A stretch of DNA of 64,000 bases from a virus, in the IMG/VR virus record IMGVR_UViG_3300044713_000232, positions 1 through 64,000 of that record. One strand, given 5' to 3'. The notes under the pieces were generated by a model. That model saw nothing but the letters and a program-made list of their open reading frames with translations, had not been told where the DNA came from and ran no database searches. Below are positions 32,782 to 40,956 of the stretch, piece after piece. The first letter of the stretch is position 1, and each line of letters opens with the position of its first letter. The position numbers and the translations under genes were made by a program.

Positions 32782-33105
32782 CAGCAAGTAGGCACGCGTG
32801 TCGTTCCAGGCGCGAATCTGCCTGGTGCGCATCTCGGAAACGTCACGAGATTCGTCGTCTTTGGGCGGTCCGATGATGGTGTGGCCGATGAGATGGGCGC
32901 CCCACCACGGCCCGGCGATGGGAAAGGGCTTCAGGCACGAGACGCGCTGCTCGCTGAGAGCCTCGCCGCATGCTCCGGCCCAGGCCGCTTCGGTGCTTTT
33001 CGTGTCGGTGGCGTCGAACAGGAACAGCTTGTTGCTGCCGAACGCCTTGAAGTAGTTATTAGCGCGGCGCTTTTTGTTGGTAGAGGAGATGACGTGGAGG
33101 ATCAT
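32779..33105 (-). CDS. Unknown small protein in virion block
   Basis: 108 residues, MILHVISSTNKKRRANNYFK. AGAGGT precedes the ATG. Compact mixed fold without membrane helix; the start reminds me of nucleotide-binding or glycosyl-enzyme folds but no motif is clear. Confidence 0.6.
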   Translation of the reverse strand: MILHVISSTNKKRRANNYFKAFGSNKLFLFDATDTKSTEAAWAGACGEALSEQRVSCLKPFPIAGPWWGAHLIGHTIIGPPKDDESRDVSEMRTRQIRAWNDTRAYLL

Positions 33106-33109
33106 ACCT

Positions 33110-34444
33110 CTATCGATGCAGCTTACGCATCTCGCGTTTCACGGCGCCGACGACTTTTCCGCCGGTCTTACCCCACGCCCACTCGACCGTCTTGCCGAAA
33201 GCCCAGCCTTTGGCGAGCGCGACAAGTCCGATACCACCGAGAACAGCGACACCGGTACCAGCTGCAACTTTCACCGCCGTGGCGCCGACTGTCGACTTCG
33301 CCGGGGCCCCGGGCAGCGTGACGTTGCTCGCCTGAGGCGGCGGGATCAACGGCCCCGTATTGACGACGAGGTTGCCGTTCTGGATCGGTACGAGACTGTC
33401 GCCTTTGATGTTGTTGACGACATCGGTGACGAGCATGTGCTCGTAGCCGACGGTGAAGTCGGAGCAGGCCGGGTCCACTGCGAGAGCCAGCGGCGACGGC
33501 GCCATCAGGAACGGGGTGCCCGGGGCGTGCGCCATGTTCCACAGTCGAATCGCGTGCGCGAGCACCTGCCAATCTGGTTGCGCCTTGAGCCCGTTGAGGG
33601 CGTACTCCTGATTCGCTTTCCACGCGCTGAAGAAGTGCCTGAGGAAGTCGCCGGCAAACGTGCCCGCAGGCGTCTGTAGCGAACACGAGATCGTATTGTA
33701 CGCAGGGAACGCGACGTCGATGAGGCGGTAACCGAAGCCGGGGATGCCGCCCGACCATTGGCCGTATCCGGGAATACCGCTCCATCCGTAGAGAGAGCTG
33801 TCGAACCAGTGTGCGTCGTTGGGGTTGTTCACCGAAGGGAACGACTTCCAATTCGCCGTACCCGGCCCCGCTGTTACGGGGTCCAGCCCGAACACAGCGA
33901 CGCAACCCACGGAGTAGTTCGGCGCCTGTGAGAAGGTGGTGCCGGGGCACCCGGGGATGCTGAACCCCGGGCTTCCGCCGCCGAGCAGCAGATCGCTGAT
34001 GATGCCGATGGCTCCGACGATGGCGGCACCAGCGCCAGCGCTGACGGCACCCGCCAACACTGCGACGCCGATCATCGTGCCGGTGAAGAGCTGCACCGCT
34101 TGTGGTGCCGAGACGCCGTTGTTGGCAGCTTGGATGAGTTGTGTCACCGTGCTGAACGCGCCCTGGATCGTGTGTCCGGCGATGGTGTACTGCTGCGCGG
34201 CGTTGAGGATGTCCGCTCCCTGCGCTTCGGGGGCCTGCGCCAGCTGCCCCACGGCGTTGGCGAAGTCGTTCTGCGCCAGCTGGTACGCGAAAGAGCCCGG
34301 AGCGTTGCCCTCGGCCTGTAGCTGTGCCCCGACCGGGCCCCAGCTCGCCAGAAAGGCTGCGTTGTTCGTGAAGTTGCCGAAGGAGCCTCCCTGACCGACG
34401 CCGCGACGCAGGTGGGGCATAAGGTACAGCTCTCTCGCGTGCAT
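33110..34444 (-). CDS. Large virion membrane protein
   Basis: 444 residues. A hydrophobic double segment near 130-165 (GTMIGVAVLAGAVSAGAGAA, IVGAIGIISDLLL), a globular Trp/Tyr-rich domain, then a C-terminal membrane helix (VAAGTGVAVLGGIGLVALAK) and a basic tail (KREMRKLHR). TAAGCT lies 7 nt before the ATG, in a divergent promoter shared with the plus-strand gene at 34489. Confidence 0.7.
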   Translation of the reverse strand: MHARELYLMPHLRRGVGQGGSFGNFTNNAAFLASWGPVGAQLQAEGNAPGSFAYQLAQNDFANAVGQLAQAPEAQGADILNAAQQYTIAGHTIQGAFSTVTQLIQAANNGVSAPQAVQLFTGTMIGVAVLAGAVSAGAGAAIVGAIGIISDLLLGGGSPGFSIPGCPGTTFSQAPNYSVGCVAVFGLDPVTAGPGTANWKSFPSVNNPNDAHWFDSSLYGWSGIPGYGQWSGGIPGFGYRLIDVAFPAYNTISCSLQTPAGTFAGDFLRHFFSAWKANQEYALNGLKAQPDWQVLAHAIRLWNMAHAPGTPFLMAPSPLALAVDPACSDFTVGYEHMLVTDVVNNIKGDSLVPIQNGNLVVNTGPLIPPPQASNVTLPGAPAKSTVGATAVKVAAGTGVAVLGGIGLVALAKGWAFGKTVEWAWGKTGGKVVGAVKREMRKLHR

Positions 34445-34488
34445 CCCGTGTAGCTTACGCTCAGGTGTCGATGTAAGCTAACGCCAGG
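34445..34488. promoter_or_regulatory. Divergent promoter pair
   Basis: Two TAAGCT hexamers face apart: 34457-34452 on the minus strand (7 nt to the ATG at 34444) and 34474-34479 on the plus strand (9 nt to the ATG at 34489). Together GTAGCTTACG and GATGTAAGCTAAC form an inverted repeat that a regulator could bind. Confidence 0.6.
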
Positions 34489-35460
34489 ATGAAAGCCTCT
34501 ACTAAGGTGCTCCTGGGTGTCGGCGTCGCCGCCGCGCTAGGGCTCGGATTCGTCTTGATGAGCGGCAAAGCCACCGGCGGCGGTTCGCCGGGCAGCGGCG
34601 GTAACGCGGGGCTGCCCGCCAACATCCCGCTCATCGTGGGGCAGCACTACAAGCTCGTCCTCCCCGATATGCCCTCGCAGGGGCAGTCGTGGGTCATGAC
34701 GACTTCGGCACCCGGAATCGTCAGCGTCGTCGACGTCGGCTATGCCGGCGGCGCACCGACGTCAGGGCCGGGGCTACACGCGTTCACGCTGACCGGTATC
34801 TCGGCGGGCACCGCGACCATCACGGCGACGTTGATGAACAGCTCCAACGGCAAGCCTGTCTCGGGCGTATCGCCACTGACCGCTTCGGTGTCTGTCGTCG
34901 CCGGCATCGGCACCGGCACGCCGCCAGGCGGTGGCGGCAAGGGGGGTGTTGCTACCATCGGCGGTGTGACTGCACCCGCGCAGAAGGGCGGCATGACTGC
35001 CACCGGCGGCTTGAAGACGAAGGGCGGGGTCAACACTGGCGGCATCATCAACCAGCCTCCGCCTCCTCCACCGCCACCTCCCCCGCCGCCTCCGGCGAAG
35101 ACGATCACGCTCACGTGGCCCGCCTCGTTGAATCAGGCGCTCTCCAACGGACCGCAGCTCTCGAGCAGCCCTGTGTATCTCAACGCCGGTGATACACTCG
35201 TCGTCGACATCACCGGGGATACGACGTCGCTACCGACGTGCAACCAGTGGGCTGGCTGCGGCGTGTGGGGTGTCACGGGTACACCCCCGACGCTCGTATG
35301 GGTTCCCCAGGGGCTCGCGACGTCGTCAGCCTACGCGCTGACGTACATCGGGGCCGTCGTCTTCAACGCGGTGCAGACTGGTACCGGTACGCTGGTACTC
35401 ACGAAGACGTTCCAGAACGGCGCCGTCGTGACGTGGAGCATTCCGGTTTCTGTCTCTTAG
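34489..35460 (+). CDS. Membrane-anchored Ig-like protein, chagasin/I42-like first domain
   Basis: 323 residues. N-terminal membrane helix (VLLGVGVAAALGLGFVLM), then an Ig-like domain with GQHYKLVLPDMPSQGQSWVM and GPGLHAFTLTGISAGTATIT, resembling chagasin-type cysteine-peptidase inhibitors (I42). A Gly-rich linker and a run of 13 Pro lead to a second beta domain. The only plus-strand gene in the virion block; its 3' end overlaps the gene on the other strand. Could be a host-protease inhibitor, a virion spike or a superinfection factor. Confidence 0.65.
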   Translation: MKASTKVLLGVGVAAALGLGFVLMSGKATGGGSPGSGGNAGLPANIPLIVGQHYKLVLPDMPSQGQSWVMTTSAPGIVSVVDVGYAGGAPTSGPGLHAFTLTGISAGTATITATLMNSSNGKPVSGVSPLTASVSVVAGIGTGTPPGGGGKGGVATIGGVTAPAQKGGMTATGGLKTKGGVNTGGIINQPPPPPPPPPPPPPAKTITLTWPASLNQALSNGPQLSSSPVYLNAGDTLVVDITGDTTSLPTCNQWAGCGVWGVTGTPPTLVWVPQGLATSSAYALTYIGAVVFNAVQTGTGTLVLTKTFQNGAVVTWSIPVSVS

Positions 35461-35734
35461 ACGCGCCATTGGTGACGGCAGCGGCAGCCATGCCGGCAGC
35501 GATGCCGTCGGCGATATCATTGTTCTGCACTTCCTCGAGCTTGTCGGCGAGTGCGCGTAGCGCCACGGGGATGTCGTGGGGATTGATGTCGACCTTCGGC
35601 AGCGGGCCGCAGTATGAGAGCGCGACGTTGCCGCCGGCTCCCGAGCTGAAACCGAGCTTGAAGTCGACGATGACAGGCGGTGTGTTCATAATGCCGTAAC
35701 GTTTGCCGCGCTTGATTCGCTTCTTCGTCATCAC
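35399..35734 (-). CDS. Small unknown virion-block protein
   Basis: 111 residues starting MMTKKRIKRGKRYGIMNTPP with a basic head, beta middle, and helical ALRALADKLEEVQ. GGAGG lies before the ATG. The C-terminal part overlaps the end of the convergent plus-strand gene. Confidence 0.6.
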   Translation of the reverse strand: MMTKKRIKRGKRYGIMNTPPVIVDFKLGFSSGAGGNVALSYCGPLPKVDINPHDIPVALRALADKLEEVQNNDIADGIAAGMAAAAVTNGASKRQKPECSTSRRRRSGTSS

Positions 35735-37188
35735 AGACCTCCACCTTCGTTGTTGCCTTCCGGTTCCTGAGGCGGCGCACTAGCGCCGACGCCAGCGTCG
35801 ACTGCACCGCGGGGAATCTCTCGCACCACCTGCGCCGGCTGTTGCGGCGCTTCGCCCAGACCGGCCTTCTGATTCCCTAAACGCCCGAGTATCTCCAGAG
35901 CGCGGCTTCCAAGCTCGATAGCCTTCTCGGCAAGCCCGGGGTTTGCCATGAGGAAGCCCTCGCGCGAGAAGCCGCCGGTCTCCTTGTCGACGGCGTACTT
36001 TGCAGGGTGCCCGAGGAAGTTGGTCTCAGGAATCGGAATCACCTCGAAGGGCAACGAGTCCTCGGGCTTCGGGGGCGTCACGACAGGCTCCGCCACGAGA
36101 GTTTCGGGTGGAGGCTCCCGAGGGCCGACATCACCATCGTCGTAGACGTCGTTGAGCTCCTTGGCGAGACTGCGCAGCTCTCTTCCGAGGCCGACGACGG
36201 TTTTGAAAGCGCTAACGCCAGCGTGCAGCTCCGAGGCTACGTTCGTCGACGTCTGGGGCGGCGTGGCTCCGACGCCGACCTTCACGACGCCGAGGCGCTG
36301 AAGTAGCGCCACCATGCGCTCCTCGAAGTCTTGCGGCGGCGCCGCAGGCACCGCGCCGAAGCCAGGCGCCACAGGAGGTGCAGCCGTCGGCATGGGGCCG
36401 CCCTTCGTCAACGCGGCAACGAGCTGCTGGAGCTGTCCGGAGAGGTAACCCACCTGGCCGCGCAGGTAGCCGACTTCGTCATTCGGAGCAGGCGTCGAAG
36501 GCGGCTGCGCGCCGAAGCCGTAGCTGGGCGCCGGGTACACGGGCGCCTGCTGTGCCTGACGCCGCGGGGGCGGCGGGGGCGGTTCCTCCGCAGCGAAGTC
36601 GTCTTCGTAGGGGCTCGGCACAGAGACGCCGCCGTAGGGCTTTTTGTTGCGCATCTGCTCGGCGGCGCGCCTAAGCCCGACGACTTCCTCGCTGGAGGGC
36701 ATATTGAGCCTTCCTCTGCCGATGATGCGCCCCGTGGTCTTCCACACGAAGCGCACCTCGTACTCTTCGGGGCCGCGCCCGGAAGGCACGTGGTAGTAGT
36801 CCTCGATGGCGCGGCGCAAAGCGTCGCCAGGCGATACGCCTTTGCCTCCGCAGATCATGGTGCCCTCGATAGCGCCAGGCAGCGTCGTCGCCTGCGGCGA
36901 GAAGCGAACTACCTGCACGTTGATGTCGTAGGGCGTCTTCGCCGGTTGCATGCGGGGGATGCGCTGGAGAATCTCCGGCCACATGAGCTCCGCCTCGCGG
37001 CTGTTCCAGCCCTCGCCCGGGGGCTTGTGCGTGCCGCCCTTATCGTTGCGGGACTTACGCTTCTTGCCGTTCGGCTTCGCCGCAGGTGCAGCGGCTTCCT
37101 GCTGCTGCGCCTCTTCCTCTGTCTCTTCCTCGCCTTCGGCGAGAGTTTCCTCGTCGAAGTTCTCGAGGCCGTCGTCTTCGGCCGGCAT
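35731..37188 (-). CDS. Large virion-block protein with acidic N-terminus
   Basis: 485 residues. First ~35 residues strongly acidic, then a Lys/Arg patch, a globular domain (residues ~55-170), a long Pro-rich region including PPPPPPRR, a coiled-coil-like GYLRGQVGYLSGQLQQLVAA, and a disordered acidic end. Architecture suits a scaffold or tegument-like structural protein. No family recognised. Confidence 0.65.
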   Translation of the reverse strand: MPAEDDGLENFDEETLAEGEEETEEEAQQQEAAAPAAKPNGKKRKSRNDKGGTHKPPGEGWNSREAELMWPEILQRIPRMQPAKTPYDINVQVVRFSPQATTLPGAIEGTMICGGKGVSPGDALRRAIEDYYHVPSGRGPEEYEVRFVWKTTGRIIGRGRLNMPSSEEVVGLRRAAEQMRNKKPYGGVSVPSPYEDDFAAEEPPPPPPRRQAQQAPVYPAPSYGFGAQPPSTPAPNDEVGYLRGQVGYLSGQLQQLVAALTKGGPMPTAAPPVAPGFGAVPAAPPQDFEERMVALLQRLGVVKVGVGATPPQTSTNVASELHAGVSAFKTVVGLGRELRSLAKELNDVYDDGDVGPREPPPETLVAEPVVTPPKPEDSLPFEVIPIPETNFLGHPAKYAVDKETGGFSREGFLMANPGLAEKAIELGSRALEILGRLGNQKAGLGEAPQQPAQVVREIPRGAVDAGVGASAPPQEPEGNNEGGGL

Positions 37189-37199
37189 GTGGATTCCTT

Positions 37200-38003
37200 T
37201 CAGCTAAACGTCGGAGCTGGCGCAAAGACCTTGCAAGACAGCTGCGTCTCGAAGTAGTTGGTCAGCAGGTTGGCAAGGGGGCCTTGGAGATTGTTAGCGG
37301 CGGGATACCTGTAGAGGTACCCGGGCGTCGTCGACACGCTGGGGGCGTTGTCGTATCCAGAGCCGCCGTACAGCAAAGCCAGCGCGTTGATCTCCATGCT
37401 CGGCACAGCGAGAGCGCCGGCACCGCCAGTGGAGCCGACGATGAGGATGAGGGGCTGCGCCGTATATCCAGAGCCCTTCGAGACCACCGGCACCGTGGCG
37501 ATGGAGTTACCGGCGCCCGTGGTGGGCGTACCGAAGACAGCGGCGACTCCGCCGGGGCCGAGGCCGCCAACAGGCACCGCGGTCAGAGTGCCCGTGTACC
37601 CCAAACCGCCGTCGATGATGGTAACGGTATTGACATCCAGCGTACACGTGGCTTGTGCGGGGTGCAGCGGCACCGCATCGCCGGGCTGGGGCGTGAAGGT
37701 GATGGTGGGCGGTTCCGCCAAACCGTTGCCTTTGCTGATGAGCGTCAGACTGCCTACTGGCGCGCCGTGGCTACCGGGCAGCAAAGCTGCGCTGATGCTC
37801 GGCACTCCTGACTCGTAGCTGAAGGTCAGCGTACGCACGACGGGGCTCGTACCGCTCATGCTGTCACCGGTGAGCACGAGACCGATCTTGTTGAAGAGAT
37901 CCACCGGCAGCGGCACCGCAGCGAACGCGGCGCTCAACGTCGTCGACGACGCGGAGCCTGTGGGGATGATGTTGTAGCGCAGAGTTGCCGTCGTGAAAGC
38001 CAT
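37200..38003 (-). CDS. Beta-repeat structural protein
   Basis: 267 residues with repeated GxGYxxxP-type units (GLGYTGTLTAVP, GSGYTAQPLILI, GSGYDNAPSVST) each followed by strands, as in surface or fibre-associated phage proteins. Starts MAFTTATLRYNIIPTGSASS. Its ATG overlaps the upstream stop. Confidence 0.7.
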   Translation of the reverse strand: MAFTTATLRYNIIPTGSASSTTLSAAFAAVPLPVDLFNKIGLVLTGDSMSGTSPVVRTLTFSYESGVPSISAALLPGSHGAPVGSLTLISKGNGLAEPPTITFTPQPGDAVPLHPAQATCTLDVNTVTIIDGGLGYTGTLTAVPVGGLGPGGVAAVFGTPTTGAGNSIATVPVVSKGSGYTAQPLILIVGSTGGAGALAVPSMEINALALLYGGSGYDNAPSVSTTPGYLYRYPAANNLQGPLANLLTNYFETQLSCKVFAPAPTFS

Positions 38004-38602
38004 CAGGAGACTCCCTCTTCATCGCCGCCATCGTCTTCCACGTCGGCTTCGTCGTCGAGCTTCTGTGCGATCTGCTCGAGAGTCAGCGCGGCGCCGGTGG
38101 CGGCGTCGATGCCGCCATTCTTGGCGAGATTGCGCAGGTACTCCACGCACTCCTCGCGGCCCTCGGCGCGGCCGATGTCACGGGGGCTCATCTCCGACTC
38201 GAGCGCGTTGAGCTCATCGACGACACTTTCGCGGAACGTCGCGAGGCTCATCGTCTCGACGCCGTAGCTAGGGGCGTCCTTGCGGAGGATGTAGCAAACG
38301 TAGGGGCCCGGCTTCGCGGGGGCCCCGTAGGCGCGAACCTCCTCACTGGATTCAGAGTGGAACATCGCCATGATCGTGTACGCGGCGTTGACCGGGGCGG
38401 GCTTGCCCCACTCCCACGCCGTGTCGCCCCACTGAAAGCGCATCAGCTTCCTGAGATCGGCCATCTGCACATCGGCCTCTTGTTTGATCTCGTCGGCGAG
38501 CTCCTTGGGGGTGAGCGGCTTCGTAGGCACCGCCTGCGGTTGGTGGACGGAGGTATCTTGTGCGGCGGTGTCGAGCACCGCTGCCTCTGCGGGCTGCGTC
38601 AT
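38003..38602 (-). CDS. Acidic virion-block protein
   Basis: 199 residues, MTQPAEAAVLDTAAQDTSVH, with a helical middle (ELADEIKQEADVQMADLRKL) and a very acidic C-terminus. First gene after a TACGCT promoter with an operator-like palindrome. A scaffold-type role is possible but unproven. Confidence 0.65.
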   Translation of the reverse strand: MTQPAEAAVLDTAAQDTSVHQPQAVPTKPLTPKELADEIKQEADVQMADLRKLMRFQWGDTAWEWGKPAPVNAAYTIMAMFHSESSEEVRAYGAPAKPGPYVCYILRKDAPSYGVETMSLATFRESVVDELNALESEMSPRDIGRAEGREECVEYLRNLAKNGGIDAATGAALTLEQIAQKLDDEADVEDDGGDEEGVS

Positions 38603-38632
38603 GGGGAAGAGCGTAAAGCGCTATGCGCTTTA
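38603..38632 (-). promoter_or_regulatory. Leaderless-type promoter with overlapping palindrome
   Basis: TACGCT (38615-38610) ends 7 nt before the ATG at 38602. The perfect palindrome TAAAGCGC-TAT-GCGCTTTA (38614-38632) overlaps the upstream edge of the hexamer, a good place for a repressor. Confidence 0.6.
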
Positions 38633-38668
38633 GCGCAAGTAGCGGCGCACTTTATTACGCGCGAAAGT

Positions 38669-39958
38669 CTATCGCTTTGCGCGAAAAAGTTTACGCAGGC
38701 GAATGCTGGTGAACTGGTCGAGCCCGACGACGATGTGGTCAACGAGCTTGAGATTGTTGCCGAAAGGCTTGCGCGCCTTCTCGATCGCCTTCGTGAGGTC
38801 TTTGTCGGCCTGGCTCGGCGTCGCCTTTCCAGAAGGGTGGCAATGCGCAATGACGAATCCCTTCGCCTGACGCGCCAACGCCGCACCCAACGCGGCGCGC
38901 ATGACGTCGTCGATTCCGACGTTGACGCGGTCGATCTGGCCCCGGGCGACCTCGTCGATACCGCGCAGGTGCCCGTGCAAGTCGAGGCTGATGACGAGGA
39001 AGACCTCCTGCGGCTGCGAGACGCAGTACTGTCGAATGAGCTTGTAGATGGCCGTGGGGGTCGTGAGGGGGCCGATCTGGTCAGCGAGCGCGACGCAGGC
39101 GCGGAACTTCTCTTCGTCTATGCGCACCTCGGTGAAGGGGGCGCACATGGGCGCGACGGGTACCGACGTCTGCGGCGCCAGCGGCGTCGACGGAAGTAGC
39201 GCACCCGTCTTGTTGTGCTTCTCGGCGAAGCGCTTCGCCTGTGCGACAGTCTCGAAGCTGCGCAGCTCGCTGGCATCGAGCGTCAATACCCACGGGAAGC
39301 GCTTCAAGCGGCGTGACACCCGCTGGTGCTGCGGTGAGATGCGGTAGCTCGACGTCTTGTTGACGGCACGTGCGTAGAGACCGTGCTTGTCGCGGTGCCA
39401 CTTGAGAGGCTTGACAGCGCCGCGAGGCGTCTCGCCTGACATAGCGAAGCGCATGCGCGTATCAGGCGCGTCGACGAACTTCACGTACCCACCGCGGCTG
39501 TCGGCGAGAGCCTTCGCTTCGGCGTAGTCCTTGGTGACGACGCCGAGACGCTTTCCGTTTGCATCCACGGCGACGTAGTCACGCGCCTCAGTCGCAGCGC
39601 TGATAGCGATAGCGTCGACGGGGCGCGCCTGTACGAAGTCGTGGCGCGCAGCGATGTGCCACTTACCCGCCTCGAAGAACAGCACCTTGCGCTTGTGCCC
39701 CTCGTTGGAAGGGGGCGAATAGAGGTAGAACGGCCCGTCCGGCGAGGCATTGGGCCTGATGGGGTAGTAGTAGACGTAACCGTCAGCTTTGGCCTTCGCT
39801 AGAGCGCTACTGAGCTCGGGGAAGTCGGCCGCCTTCTGCTCGAGAGCGCACTCGCCCATCGGGCACGGCACCTGCGGCGCGTGGGGGCACCCGCCTCCCG
39901 CCGGACACTCACCGACCGGCCCGGCACCTGCTTCATAGACAACGGGGACTCGCGGCAT
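38669..39958 (-). CDS. RadC/JAMM-domain protein heading the virion block
   Basis: 429 residues. The N-terminus has Cys pairs (ECPAGGGCPHAPQVPCPMGE), then a repeat-like YVYYYPIRP ... WHRDKHGLYARA region. Residues ~290-425 form a RadC-like MPN/JAMM domain with AHCHPSGKATPSQADKDLT, i.e. the H-x-H...S...D metal motif. RadC proteins have unclear function; JAMM domains can cut isopeptide bonds. Context hints at a virion maturation or structural-operon enzyme. Promoter: TAGAAT 6 nt before the ATG. Confidence 0.75.
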   Translation of the reverse strand: MPRVPVVYEAGAGPVGECPAGGGCPHAPQVPCPMGECALEQKAADFPELSSALAKAKADGYVYYYPIRPNASPDGPFYLYSPPSNEGHKRKVLFFEAGKWHIAARHDFVQARPVDAIAISAATEARDYVAVDANGKRLGVVTKDYAEAKALADSRGGYVKFVDAPDTRMRFAMSGETPRGAVKPLKWHRDKHGLYARAVNKTSSYRISPQHQRVSRRLKRFPWVLTLDASELRSFETVAQAKRFAEKHNKTGALLPSTPLAPQTSVPVAPMCAPFTEVRIDEEKFRACVALADQIGPLTTPTAIYKLIRQYCVSQPQEVFLVISLDLHGHLRGIDEVARGQIDRVNVGIDDVMRAALGAALARQAKGFVIAHCHPSGKATPSQADKDLTKAIEKARKPFGNNLKLVDHIVVGLDQFTSIRLRKLFRAKR

Positions 39959-39973
39959 GCAGAGATTCTAGCA
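39959..39973 (-). promoter_or_regulatory. Leaderless-type promoter
   Basis: TGC-TAGAAT (TAGAAT at 39970-39965), 6 nt, ATG at 39958. Just upstream an AGCACC-aac-GGTGCC inverted repeat overlaps the TGC element. Confidence 0.6.
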
Positions 39974-39991
39974 CCAACGGTGCCGCTAGAG

Positions 39992-40702
39992 CTAGCGCTT
40001 GCGGGCCACCACGACATGCTGAAACGCTAGCGCTTCGGGCCAGAGCGATACCAACTGCTCCTCGAGATGCCTCACGTGGCGCTTGTAGAAGCCGTAGATG
40101 CGCGCGTCGAGGCGCCGTGTATCGGCGTCGATATCGAGCCAGCGACGCATCCTCGCGAGACCTTCGCGCGCGATACCCGGCGTCTGGTCGACGGCGTCGA
40201 CGACGAGACCGGCGTCGAGCACCAGCTGTATCGCGCTCGCGCGCGTGAAGAAGCGCAGGTGCGTGATGTCGCGGATACCTTTGTCGCTGTACTCGAAGTT
40301 GCCTTTCAGCAAGTGAAGCCGCATGCCCCAGTTGGCGACATTGGGCAACGAGACGATGACGCTGCCGTTGTGCACCAAGAGCGGTAGGAAGCGCCTCAGC
40401 GTCGTCAGAGGCGCCTTCACGTGCTCCAGCACATCACCGAAGACGAGACACTCGACGCGCTTGTCGAGGATGCGATTCATACTCCACTCTTGCTCGATGT
40501 CGATGTCGTAGACATCATCGAGACGCATCGAGGCGATGTGCGTTGATGCTCTGAAGTTGTCGATGCCGATGACATAGGCGCCGTCGTTGTGCGCCGCGAG
40601 AGTGTTCTGACCGGCGCCACAGCCGATGTCGAGGATGCTCTTAGGGCGTAGGCGCCGCAGCTGTCGTGCGATGGCGGTGTTGACTTCCTCGCCGTATGTC
40701 AT
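39992..40702 (-). CDS. Class I SAM-dependent methyltransferase
   Basis: 236 residues. Motif I SILDIGCGAGQNTLAAHNDG, acidic post-I VIGIDNFRAS, and CLVFGDVLEHVKAPLTTLRR as motif IV. Resembles small-molecule or glycan methyltransferases of the Methyltransf_11/23 type rather than a DNA enzyme. Coupled by ATGA to the preceding gene. Confidence 0.8.
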   Translation of the reverse strand: MTYGEEVNTAIARQLRRLRPKSILDIGCGAGQNTLAAHNDGAYVIGIDNFRASTHIASMRLDDVYDIDIEQEWSMNRILDKRVECLVFGDVLEHVKAPLTTLRRFLPLLVHNGSVIVSLPNVANWGMRLHLLKGNFEYSDKGIRDITHLRFFTRASAIQLVLDAGLVVDAVDQTPGIAREGLARMRRWLDIDADTRRLDARIYGFYKRHVRHLEEQLVSLWPEALAFQHVVVARKR

Positions 40703-40956
40703 CGTGGCGGTAGCCTCATCGAATGCGCCACCTGCACCGGCGATGCGCCGTTGTCGTCGAGCGACTCGACGAGAGCCACCATCTTCTCGAGGGCAGCAAC
40801 CAGTGCTTGGCGTTGCTTAGGCGTCATCGCCATCGCGACTTGGATGAAGCTGGTGCCGCCGACGGCAGCCATAACGACAGCGTCATCGCTGACGCGCAGC
40901 TGGTCGCCTAGCGACGCCGCCGCCTCGTGCGCCTTACTTCGCTTCGTCTTCGCCAT
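40699..40956 (-). CDS. Small helical protein
   Basis: 85 residues, MAKTKRSKAHEAAASLGDQL. Helical, with TPKQRQALVAALEKMVALVE. Stop overlaps the methyltransferase start; start lies inside the 3' end of the DUF5664-like gene. No domain recognised. Confidence 0.6.
   Translation of the reverse strand: MAKTKRSKAHEAAASLGDQLRVSDDAVVMAAVGGTSFIQVAMAMTPKQRQALVAALEKMVALVESLDDNGASPVQVAHSMRLPPR

Noticed and set aside
36331-37257. A 308-codon plus-strand frame
   Set aside because: Antisense shadow of the 485-residue virion-block protein; Arg/Leu-rich without domain pattern.
38640-38690. Terminator at the end of the RadC-like gene
   Set aside because: The CGCGCAAAG/CTTTCGCGCG stem is bulged, overlaps the coding end and lacks a T-run, so it is not supported.
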